From contig NZ_JBHJMR010000007.1 of NCBI RefSeq assembly GCF_042310355.1, forward strand, positions 1 to 64,000: a DNA stretch of 64,000 nt, given 5' to 3'. This document shows positions 9,091-17,900 of the stretch, in pieces. How positions within the stretch are numbered: position 1 is the first letter of the stretch; the number at the start of each line of letters is the position of its first letter. The notes under the pieces were generated by a model, which saw only the letters and a program-made list of their open reading frames with translations, made no database searches and had not been told where the DNA came from. The translations under genes were made by a program, and so were the position numbers. This stretch comes from Wenzhouxiangella sp042310355 (lineage in GTDB: Bacteria > Pseudomonadota > Gammaproteobacteria > Xanthomonadales > Wenzhouxiangellaceae).

Positions 9091-9349
9091 AGGACCAAAT
9101 TCCAAGCACCAATTTTCAAACAAATTCGAAATTCCAATAACCCAATGACCAAAACGCGGCTCTCCGGACGCAGGTGGCGGTCGCATCCGCGACCGGCTGC
9201 GTTTGGAGTTTGTTCGCGCTTGGCGATGTTCGAAGCCCGATGTCTTCAATCAGCTACACGGGCTGCCAAACCCCCTGATTCCTTTCGATCATTCGAACAT
9301 TGATGCTTGGAATTTGTTTGAAAATTGGTGCTTGGAAATTGAAAATTGC
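9091..9349. repeat. Inverted-arm repeat element (family B, paired)
   Basis: This fills the non-coding gap (9047-9350) between convergent genes. The left arm at 9091-9155 contains GCACCAATTTTCAAAC and AATTCGAAATTCCAAT. The right arm at about 9284-9349 is its near reverse complement (ATGCTTGGAATTTGTTTG, AATTGGTGCTTGG). The arms are much AT-richer than the surroundings, and a GC-rich spacer of about 130 bp without convincing coding potential lies between them. The right arm ends one base before the tsaB stop codon. Related single arms occur at 29112, 30722 and 32858. It resembles a non-autonomous palindromic element; the family name is mine. Confidence 0.8.
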
Positions 9350-9350
9350 A

Positions 9351-10007
9351 TTATCCAGTCACCTCATTCCGCACGTACTTCGGCTCGAGCTCCCACGCCG
9401 CCACCGGCTCGACCGTGTCGGCCAGGGCCAGAACGCTGCGGGCATTCGGCCAGATATCGGGGCACCTTTCCGAAACCGCTTCGCCAAACACGCCGTCCAA
9501 TTCGTCGCCGTAGCTCGCCAGGCCCGAGCCAGCGGCCAGCCAGGGGCCTGGGTGCGGCAACACGAGTTGCCGGGGTGGCAACACGACCTCGGAGGCAATG
9601 GCGACATGCGCGCCCCCACGGCTCTCGAAAAATCCCGCATAGACTTCAGACATGCGCGCATCCAATACGGCCAGGACATGTCCGGCCCGCGCCTGTGGAT
9701 CGGCGGCATGCGCCAACGTCGCGAGTGTGGACACGGCGTGGATCGGAAGCTCCTGCGCCAGCGCGACACCCTGGACCACGCCCAGCCCGATCCGCAGGCT
9801 GGTAAAACCGCCGGGGCCGCGCGAGATCGCCAGGGCATCGATGTCACCGAAACCGATACCGCGATCGGCGAGCAATTCGCGGATCCAGGGCAGCAGCAGC
9901 TCGGCGTGGCGGCGCGGAGCCAGCGCTTCGCGCACGCTGATCTCGCCGTCGATGTCCAGGCCCACGGAACAGAAATCGGTCGCCGTCTCGATACCCAGGC
10001 GGATCAT
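9351..10007 (-). CDS. tsaB: tRNA threonylcarbamoyladenosine biosynthesis protein TsaB
   Basis: A 218-residue protein of the TsaB (YeaZ) family, the non-catalytic partner that pairs with TsaD in forming t6A37 on ANN-decoding tRNAs. The start MIRLGIETATDFCSVGL, the RRHAELLLPWI segment, and the conserved SRGPGGFTSLRIGLGVVQGVALA stretch (described in two parts: SRGPGGFTSLRIG, then LGVVQGVALA) are diagnostic. Length is close to the E. coli protein (231). Its ATG overlaps the end of yoaA by 4 bases, so the two are likely cotranscribed. The adjacent repeat arm reaches the stop codon. Confidence 0.93.
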   Translation of the reverse strand: MIRLGIETATDFCSVGLDIDGEISVREALAPRRHAELLLPWIRELLADRGIGFGDIDALAISRGPGGFTSLRIGLGVVQGVALAQELPIHAVSTLATLAHAADPQARAGHVLAVLDARMSEVYAGFFESRGGAHVAIASEVVLPPRQLVLPHPGPWLAAGSGLASYGDELDGVFGEAVSERCPDIWPNARSVLALADTVEPVAAWELEPKYVRNEVTG

Positions 10008-11911
10008 GCAGCAAAGCGCTCGCGCAGGAACTCGGCCGCCTCGGCTGCCGTGGCCGCTCGCGTCATCGGCGGCAGGCTCTTGAGAAACAGTCGACCGTAG
10101 GGTTTCTGGGAAATGCGCGGATCACCCAGCACCAGCACGCCGAAGTCGTCCCACTGCCGGATCAACCTGCCGGCGCCCTGCTTGAGCGCCAGCACGGCCT
10201 GCGGCAGCTGCACGGTGGTAAAGGGATTCTCGCCGGCTTCGCGCACCGCCTTGAGCGTTGCCTCTAGCACCGGGTCGTCGGGTGCGGCGAAGGGCAGCTT
10301 GTCGATGACGACCACGCTCAGGGCCCGACCGGGCACATCCACGCCCTCCCAGAAACTGGCCGCGCCCAGCAGCAGGCTGTTGGGCGTGGTTCGGAAACGC
10401 TCGAGCAGCACATGGCGCGGCGCGTCTTCCTGGATGAGCAGGTTGAAGTCGGTATTCGCGCGCAACCACTGGGCCGCCCGCTGCAGGGCACGGTGGGCGG
10501 TGAACAGCAGGAAGCCCCGACCGCCCGCGGCGCGCAGCAGGGGCAGGACCTGCTCGAGCAATTGCTCGGTATGCGTCGGGTCGCGCGGCTCGGGCAGGTT
10601 CTCGGGGATCCACAGCCGCGTCTGGTTCGGGTAGTCGAAGGGACTCTCGACCACCAGCTCCTCGGCCGAGGCCAGCCCCAGCCGGCGGGTGAAATGCTCG
10701 AAGCGGCCGTTGACCGCCAGGGTGGCCGAAGTCATGACCCAGCTCGCCGGCACGCGCTCGCGCAATTCGGTCAGGGGCGCGGCGACATCGAGCGGCGTGA
10801 GGTTGAGCTGGAAGCGCCCGTTGCGGCTGCTGAACCAGCGCACGTAGCCTTCCTGGCCTTCGAGGAAGGCATGCAGGCCGTCGTGCAGGGCGCAGGCGCG
10901 CTCGGAGCAGTTGGCCAGGTCGCGTGTGCGCTCGGCCAGGGGATCGAGGGCGCGGGCCAGATCGTTGAGGGCCCGGGCCAGGCTGCGGAATTCATCCAGG
11001 CAGTTGCGCAGCGCCGAGAACTCGCCGCGTTGCGGCAGATCGACGCAGGCGCTCACCGCCTGCTCGAGCGCGGCGCGAAGATTGGCGGTGGGTGTCTGCA
11101 CCACCTTCAGGCTGCCGGCCGCACCGGCGCTGGCGGCCAGGGTGTCGCGGGCGAGCTCGCGCACCTGCCAGGCGCTCAGGCCGCGCGAGAAAAACCGCAT
11201 GGCGGTGTCCGGCACCTGGTGGGCCTCGTCGATCACGACGGTCTCCGCCCCCGGCAGCACTTCGCCGAAGCCGGTCTGCTTGAGCGCCATGTCGGCGAAC
11301 AGCAGGTGATGGTTGACCACCACGACGTCGGCCTCCTGCGCCTGTCGCCGGGCATGCACCAGGTGACAGTCCGACAGGAAGGGGCAATCGCTGCCCAGGC
11401 AGTTGTCCTGGGTGGAGGTCACCAGCGGCCACACGCGCGAGGCGGCGGGAATGTCGTCGATCTCGCTGATCTCGCCGCTGTTGGTGTGCCGGGCCCAGCG
11501 CTGCACCAGCCGCAGTTCGTCCATGACGTCCTCGAACAGCTCCGGCTCGGAGGCGTGGCGGTCGAGGCGCTGCAGGCACAGGTAGTTGGCCCGGCCCTTG
11601 AGCAGCGCGATCTTGCGCTCCACGCCCAGGGCCTTGAGCGCCAGGGGAAGGTCGCGCCGAAAAAGCTGGTCCTGCAGGTTGAGCGTACCGGTGGAAATGA
11701 TCGTTCGATCGCCGCGGAGCAGGACCGGCACGAGATAGGCCAGGGTCTTGCCGGTGCCGGTCGCGGCCTCGGCCACCAGGTCCTGCCCGGCGTCGAGGCA
11801 GCGATCGATGGTCTCGGCCAGTTCGAGCTGTCCCTCGCGCGGACGGAACGCCGGCAGCGCCGAGGCCAGCGCCCCGTCGGGGCCGAACAGCGCCGCCAGC
11901 GAGTCGTTCAT
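10004..11911 (-). CDS. yoaA: YoaA/DinG-type XPD-family iron-sulphur DNA helicase
   Basis: A 635-residue superfamily 2 helicase. Walker A is ATGTGKT at residues 50-56, the DEAH box lies in VIDEAHQVPD at about 225, and a cysteine cluster (CLGSDCPFLSDC, about residues 170-181) matches the 4Fe-4S domain of this family. Later motifs include SATLAVNGRFEHF, FWEGVDVPG and the terminal RLIRQWDDFGV. YoaA in E. coli acts with HolC in repair of replication blocks. The start is taken at MNDSLAALFG (11911); a longer open frame reaching 12385 runs antiparallel-in-frame through the lipoprotein gene region and has no support. Assignment to YoaA over DinG rests on length and general match. Confidence 0.9.
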   Translation of the reverse strand: MNDSLAALFGPDGALASALPAFRPREGQLELAETIDRCLDAGQDLVAEAATGTGKTLAYLVPVLLRGDRTIISTGTLNLQDQLFRRDLPLALKALGVERKIALLKGRANYLCLQRLDRHASEPELFEDVMDELRLVQRWARHTNSGEISEIDDIPAASRVWPLVTSTQDNCLGSDCPFLSDCHLVHARRQAQEADVVVVNHHLLFADMALKQTGFGEVLPGAETVVIDEAHQVPDTAMRFFSRGLSAWQVRELARDTLAASAGAAGSLKVVQTPTANLRAALEQAVSACVDLPQRGEFSALRNCLDEFRSLARALNDLARALDPLAERTRDLANCSERACALHDGLHAFLEGQEGYVRWFSSRNGRFQLNLTPLDVAAPLTELRERVPASWVMTSATLAVNGRFEHFTRRLGLASAEELVVESPFDYPNQTRLWIPENLPEPRDPTHTEQLLEQVLPLLRAAGGRGFLLFTAHRALQRAAQWLRANTDFNLLIQEDAPRHVLLERFRTTPNSLLLGAASFWEGVDVPGRALSVVVIDKLPFAAPDDPVLEATLKAVREAGENPFTTVQLPQAVLALKQGAGRLIRQWDDFGVLVLGDPRISQKPYGRLFLKSLPPMTRAATAAEAAEFLRERFAA

Positions 11912-11939
11912 CCGCCCAGCACCCCGACGCGCGCCATGG

Positions 11940-12449
11940 TCAGAAGCGCTCGGGCGGCTCGACCGGACAGATCTCGACGCGCTCGCGCGCCTGGGCGGCC
12001 TGGAGCACCTGGCCGGCGCGCTCGCGCGCCAGGGCCGCGGTGCGCCAGTTGCGGCGGCAGATTTCGCCCACCTGCGGCCCCAGCTCCCAGGAGCGCATGG
12101 CGTAGCTTTCGGCCTGGTCCCAGCGGCCGCGGGTGAGCTGCAGTTCGGCCATGCGCTGGAGCAGCTCGGGATCCCGGTCCTCGATCCGAAGCGCGCGCTC
12201 GAGCAGCGCCTCGGCCCGGTCGTAGTCGCCCTCGGAGCCGGCCGCTTCCGCGGCCCGTTCCAGTTCGCGCACGGCCGGGTTGCGCAGGGGATAGACCTGC
12301 AGTCCGCGAGCCGCCTCACCGCCTTCGGGCGCACGCACCTGTTCGGCGATCTCGGGATCGTCGAGGGTCGGCTGCCAAGGGGCACAGGCGACCAGCAAAA
12401 GGGTCGCGAGCAGCGCGGCGAGGCCGGAGATGTTCAGGCTGGGGCGCAT
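11940..12449 (-). CDS. Tetratricopeptide-type lipoprotein
   Basis: A 169-residue predicted lipoprotein. The start MRPSLNISGL is followed by a hydrophobic segment ending in the lipobox LLVAC, with the lipidated cysteine about 22 residues in. The mature part is helical and alternates acidic and basic residues with TPR-like pairs (EAAGSEGDYDRAEALLERAL, then LLQRMAELQLTRGRWDQAES as a second unit). Downstream of the PBP1b gene and upstream of yoaA on the same strand, it may assist peptidoglycan synthesis in the way LpoB-like lipoproteins do, but no LpoA/LpoB homology is claimed. An ATG at 12458 is an alternative start. Confidence 0.75.
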   Translation of the reverse strand: MRPSLNISGLAALLATLLLVACAPWQPTLDDPEIAEQVRAPEGGEAARGLQVYPLRNPAVRELERAAEAAGSEGDYDRAEALLERALRIEDRDPELLQRMAELQLTRGRWDQAESYAMRSWELGPQVGEICRRNWRTAALARERAGQVLQAAQARERVEICPVEPPERF

Positions 12450-12503
12450 CGATGCCATGCGAACAGGTTTCAGGTGATCAACTGGGCTCAATGGTACAGG
12501 CAA

Positions 12504-14795
12504 TCAGCGTCTGAATGGCCCCGCGCCCCGCCGCTCGAGACAGTCGGAGAGTTCCTCGGGCTGGCTACCGGCGATGAAGGGAACGGCCACCGCGTCCTCG
12601 CAGTACTCGGCGGCCAGCCGCGGATGCGGCCATTCCACCCAGTACCACTCGATCGTCTCGGGCCAGGCCGGTCTGACGGGCCGCTTGGGCAACGAATCGA
12701 ACAGCGCGGCCCAGACCGGCAGCGCGGTGCTCGCGCCGCCCACGCCCGCGGCGCGATTGTCGTCGCGGCCGGCCCAGACCACGCCCAGCCAGTCGGCCGT
12801 GTAGCCCACGAACCACGCGTCTCGCTGCTCGTTGGTGGTGCCGGTCTTGCCGCGCACGCCCGGGTCCCCGGTCATCAGGCGAGGCAGGGATCGAGCCGTC
12901 CCATGCGTCACCACCCGCCGCAGGGCGAAATCCAGCAGGGCCAGCGCCTCGCGCTGCGGCAGGGACTTCAGGCGCAGCGGATAGCGGGCGACGGAGTCCC
13001 CGGCCGGGTCCACCACTTCACGAATCGATCGGACCGCGGCCGTGTATCCCTCGGCCGCAATCGGCTGGTAGAGCTGCGCGACCTGTAGCGGCGTGAGGTC
13101 GACCGCGCCCAGGAAAGCCGCCGGATGCGCCTCGCGACCCGGCGCCACGCCCAGCTGGCGCATCAGGCCGAACAGCGCATCGACACCGACGGCCTGTCCG
13201 ACGCGCACGCTGGCCTGGTTGTAGGACTGCGCCAGCGCTTCGAGCAGCGGGACGGTGCCGTGACTGACTCCGTCGTGGTTGACCGGCTGCCAGGGACCGG
13301 AGCCGGGAATATCGACGGTCAGCGGCGCGTCCTCGATCGGGGTGAGCAGGTTGAAGCGCTCCGGCTGGTCCAGCGCCAGCAGGTAGACCAGGGGCTTGAT
13401 CACCGAGCCGACCTGCCGGCGCGCGTCGAGCGCCCGGTTGAAGCCGGACTGGCCGGTCACGCGGTCGCCCACCAGCGCGCGCACCTCGCCGCTTCCGGGC
13501 TCGAGCAGCACAATCGCCCCCTGCAGTGCATCGGGCTCGCGCTCGACTCTGGCCAGGCCCTCGGACAGCGCCGTCTCGGCACGCTTCTGCGCCGAAGGCG
13601 AGAGCGTGGTGAACACGCGAAGTCCCTTGCCGCGCAGGTCGCGGTCGCGGTAATCGGCCCTGAGCTGGCGCCCGACCAGGTCCATGAAGGCGCCGTACTG
13701 GCTGGCCCCCGAACGCAGCGAGGGGCGAAGGCCCAGGCCGGCCTGGCGCTGCCGCTGCAGGGTGCCCGAGTCGATCAGCCCGGTTTCGTGGAACATGGCC
13801 AGCACGAGATCTCGCCGCTCGCGCGCCCGCTCAGGATTGCGCAGGGGGTGATACCAGGAAGCGCCGCGCGCCATGCCCACCAGCAAGGCAATCTGGCCGG
13901 CGTCCAGGGCCTCGACCGGCTGGCCGAAGTAGTACTCGCTCGCCCGCCCGAAGCCGTGAATCGCCCGGCGCCCGTCCTGGCCCATGTAGACCTCGTTGAG
14001 CCAGGCTTCGAGAATCCGCGCCTTGGAAAAGCGCATCTCCAGGCTGACGGCCATCACCGCCTCGTTGAACTTGCGCAGCAGGCTGCGCTCGGGAGAAAGA
14101 AAGAGGTTCTTGACCAGTTGCTGGGTGATGGTGCTGCCGCCCTGCACGACTTGCCCGGCGCGCAGGTTGGCCCACATGGCCCGCGCCAGCCCGCGCAGAT
14201 CGATGCCGAGGTGATGCTTGAAGCGCCGGTCCTCGACCGCCTGCGCACCGGTCACCAGCAAGGGCGGAAACTCGGCCAGCTCGAGGGGCGTGCGAACGCG
14301 GTCGTCCAGCGGCAGGATACGACCCAGCTCGGCCGGCGGCAGCCGCAGTAGGGCCGTCTCGCCCGACAATTCGACGCGGCCGTCGCGAAGCTGAAGCCGC
14401 GCACGCTGTGCCGGTTGCCGCCCTTCGGGAAACTCGAAAGCGGGCAGGTGCAGATCGATGCGATTGCCCTCGAGGCTGAAATACCCGGGCCGACTCGGGG
14501 AGCCAGCGCGCAGGCCCGCGGCCTCGAGTTCGACCAGCAGGTCGCGGCGCGAAAAAGCGCGGCCGTCGTGCAGTTCCAGCGCACGGGCGTAAACGCGGCT
14601 GGCTTCGGTCAGGTGCCGCTCGGCGAAGCGCAGCGACACTTCCCGGTCCAGCCACCAGATCCACGGCCCGAACAGGCCCAGCGCCAGGCCCAGGACGAAC
14701 AGCATTGATCGGACCAGCCAGCGGCGCCGGTTCGGCGACGGGGACTTGCTGCGACCGGAACGTGTCTTGCGGCGACGCCGCGGCTTGCTGCCCAT
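12504..14795 (-). CDS. mrcB: Bifunctional penicillin-binding protein 1B
   Basis: A 763-residue class A PBP that polymerises glycan strands and crosslinks peptides at the inner membrane. Order: a basic cytoplasmic N-terminus (MGSKPRRRRKTRSGRSK), one transmembrane helix at about 33-53, a UB2H-like region with PGYFSLEGNRIDLHL, and a GT51 transglycosylase with EDRRFKHHLGIDLRG (about 185) and GGSTITQQLVKNLFL. A transpeptidase follows, with SVIKP (about 465), SYNQ and KTGTTNEQRDAW (about 648). The UB2H segment favours PBP1b over PBP1a. The start at 14795 gives the arginine-rich tail expected of the family. Transcribed divergently from the giant glycosyltransferase. Confidence 0.94.
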   Translation of the reverse strand: MGSKPRRRRKTRSGRSKSPSPNRRRWLVRSMLFVLGLALGLFGPWIWWLDREVSLRFAERHLTEASRVYARALELHDGRAFSRRDLLVELEAAGLRAGSPSRPGYFSLEGNRIDLHLPAFEFPEGRQPAQRARLQLRDGRVELSGETALLRLPPAELGRILPLDDRVRTPLELAEFPPLLVTGAQAVEDRRFKHHLGIDLRGLARAMWANLRAGQVVQGGSTITQQLVKNLFLSPERSLLRKFNEAVMAVSLEMRFSKARILEAWLNEVYMGQDGRRAIHGFGRASEYYFGQPVEALDAGQIALLVGMARGASWYHPLRNPERARERRDLVLAMFHETGLIDSGTLQRQRQAGLGLRPSLRSGASQYGAFMDLVGRQLRADYRDRDLRGKGLRVFTTLSPSAQKRAETALSEGLARVEREPDALQGAIVLLEPGSGEVRALVGDRVTGQSGFNRALDARRQVGSVIKPLVYLLALDQPERFNLLTPIEDAPLTVDIPGSGPWQPVNHDGVSHGTVPLLEALAQSYNQASVRVGQAVGVDALFGLMRQLGVAPGREAHPAAFLGAVDLTPLQVAQLYQPIAAEGYTAAVRSIREVVDPAGDSVARYPLRLKSLPQREALALLDFALRRVVTHGTARSLPRLMTGDPGVRGKTGTTNEQRDAWFVGYTADWLGVVWAGRDDNRAAGVGGASTALPVWAALFDSLPKRPVRPAWPETIEWYWVEWPHPRLAAEYCEDAVAVPFIAGSQPEELSDCLERRGAGPFRR

Positions 14796-14919
14796 ACACA
14801 AGATGACAGGAGACGGTGGTTGAAGGATAATTGCGCGTTTGCGGCAACGCACCCGACCGGCCCGGCCGGTTCCGGCAGTATACCGTCCGGTGCTCGACCT
14901 GGAAAAACGTTCTTATCCG

Positions 14920-17900
14920 GTGACTGATTCCGACACCAAAACCAGGCATTTTCCGTTGCTCATCGTCCTCAACGAGGCCGATGCAGGCATCGATCCCGGA
15001 TGGATTGCGTCGCTGCGCCGCCAGTGGCCCGGCGAAGTCGCGGCCTGCCAGGCCCCGCAGGCGGCCGGCGACCTGCGCGTGCTGCCCGGAACCCGCGGTC
15101 CGTGGTGGACCTGGCTGGGCGACGTCGATGCGGCAGCCGTCAGCGACGGCGTCGTGCTGCTGGCGCCGGGCCTGGTCCTGCCGGAGCGCTTCGCCGATCG
15201 GCTCGCGCACCTGCTCGAGGCCCCCGACTGTCCGCCGCTGCTGACCCTGCCCGGCAATCACCAGGCCGGCCTCGACCCCGCCGGCGGTCTGCTCGAACCC
15301 GGCGATCAAATCGACGCCCTGGTGCAGGCTGCCGCCGACCTGCGCTGGTCACCCGTGCACCTGCGGCCCGAGCGCCTCGCCATCATTCCCGCCGGCCGCA
15401 TGCGCGAGGCCGTTCGCGAGGCCGAGGACGGCCGCTGCTGGGTCTACGACGGCGGCTGGTGTCAAGACCCGCTGGCCGAGGACGATCGTGGTCCCGACAC
15501 GCCGGATCTGCTTGCGGCCCTGGGGCACCTGCGAACCGCCGTCGAAGCGCTGGCCAAGGCGGACGAAGCCCCTCCCCTGCCCCTGTTCGGCTTCGACGAT
15601 CGCCCGGTCGTTCTGCACATCAGCCACGACTGGGGCGGCGGCGTGGCGCGCTGGATCGCCGACCTCGTGGCCGCCGACGAGACCCACGACCACCTGGTGC
15701 TTTCCGCCGGTGGCCGTACCGACGGCAAGGTTCACGGGCAATGGTTGAAGCTCTACGCCGCCGGGCCGGGCAGGACCTGCGTGCGCGAGTGGCCGCTGGT
15801 GCCGGCCATCGCCGGCACGCAGGCCGAGCACGCCGGCTACCGGGAGACTCTCGAGACGATCATTCGACGCTACGGCGTGGCGCGGGTCGTCGTCTCCTCG
15901 CTGATCGGCCACAGCCTCGATGCCCTGGCCACCGGCCTGCCGACCGTCGAGATGCTGCACGACTACTACCCGGCCTGGCCGGTGCTCGACCGGGACCCGC
16001 TGGCCTTCGCGAACGAAGCCGGCCGGATCGATCTGGATCGCGCCATCGCCAAGGCCGGTGAAGGTTTCCTGTTCGCCGAGCGACGCGCCCAGTCCTGGCG
16101 CGATCTGAGCGGCGACTGGCTGGCGGCCGTCGAGCGGCACGATGTCGCCCTCGCCGCGCCGGCCAACCACGTCCTTGCGCGCTGGCGCCGCCTGGTCGAC
16201 GACCCGCTGGCGAAGGCGCGCGTCATTCCCCACGGCTTTGCCGGCTGGCCCGCCGACGCACCGGTGATCGAGCCGCGCGCCCTGGCCGACGGCCGGCTCA
16301 ACCTGGTGGTCGTCGGCCGTCTCTCGCCGGGCAAGGGCCTGGGCCTGCTGGAGGCCGCCCTGGACGGGCTCGACAAGCATGCCCGCGTCACCCTGATCGG
16401 CTGCGGCCACCACGGCATGCGATTCTTCGGCCGGCCCGGGGTCGACATCGTGCTCGACTACGACCACGAGTCGTTGCCACGGCAGCTGGCGCGCGTCGGC
16501 GCCCAGGCCGTGCTTTTTCTTTCCACCGTCGCCGAGACCTGGAACTACGTGCTCAGCGAAACCCGTGCGCTGGGCCTCGTTCCCCTGGCCACGCGCACCG
16601 GCAGTTTCGTCGAGCGCATCGAGCACGGCGTCGACGGCCTGCTGTTCGAACCCGACCCGCAGTCGCTCGCCGACGCCGTCGCGCAGCTGCACGCACAACC
16701 CGAGCGCCTGGATGCGCTGCGCGCCGCGCTGCCCGACGAGCGATCGGTCGGCGAAGTCATCGCCGACCTCGACCAATCCAGCGGTTCGGCGATGGCGAGG
16801 CGGCCGGTCGCGGCGAGACCGGCCCCGCTCGACGTCCAGCGGCTGTCCGCGGCCTCGGCCAGCTTGACCGACGCTCGCAGGATCGAGGCCGGCCTGGTGG
16901 AGCAGGTGCGCGCTCTGCGCGTCGACCTGGCGGACCGGACCGACTGGGCCCGCAAGCACGAGCGGCTGGTCCAGGAACGCACCCGCTGGGCCCGGCGGCT
17001 CGAATCCGAAGCCGAGGGGCTCAAACGCCAGCTCGAGGCGACCGAGCATGAACGCCAGCTGGCCGCAAGCGACGCCGAAGCGCAGCGGGCCCGGGCGGAG
17101 CATCTCGATAGCGAGCTGGAAACCATCTTCGCCAGCCGTTCCTGGCGACTGACCCGCCCGATGCGCGTCGCCAACCGGATGGCGGCCAACGCACGGCGAC
17201 GCCGCGTCTACAACCCGCTTCGCTGGCCGCGGCTTCTGGCACGGCTCGTCCACAATCTTCGGCTCTACGGCGCGCGAGGCACGCTCGCATTGATGCAGCA
17301 GGGTGCGCATCCCTCGGCCGAACAACCCGAAGGCTTTCAGCCGGTCGAGGCACCGCGCGAAACGCTGCACCCGGTCTCGCTCGACGCCGTCGAGGATCCG
17401 CAGGTCAGCATCATCGTGCCGGTTTTCAACAAGGCCCACTACACTTCGGCCTGCCTGAATTCCATTGCCGAGCACGGCGCGCAGGGAAGCTTCGAGGTTA
17501 TCGTCGTCGACGACTGTTCCAGCGACGAAACGGCCGACTACCTGGCCGACTGCACGGGCGTAAAGGTTGTTCGCAATGCCCGCAACAGCGGTTTCATCGC
17601 CAGCTGCAACGCCGGTGCCCGGGCCGCCCGCGGGCGCTACCTGGTCTTTCTCAACAACGACACCACGGTGACCACCGGCTGGCTCGAAGCCCTGGTTGGA
17701 ACCTTCTCGAGCCTGCCCGACGTCGGCATCGTCGGCGCCCGCCTGATCTACCCCGACGGGCGCCTGCAGGAATCAGGCGGCATCATCTTCAGGGACGGAT
17801 CGGGTTGGAACTATGGCCGTGGCGACCAGCCCGAGCGTCCCGAGTACAGCTTCGCGAGCGAAGCCGACTACGTCTCGGGCGCCTGCCTGGCCATTGAACG

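Noticed and set aside
9156..9283. Small gene in the spacer of the family B element
   Set aside because: Open frames there have no ribosome-binding site or recognisable domain, and coding-like composition is not supported.
10004..12385. Extended yoaA frame beginning at 12385
   Set aside because: The extension runs through the lipoprotein gene in another frame and is Arg/Pro-rich nonsense text. The ATG at 11911 gives the family start.
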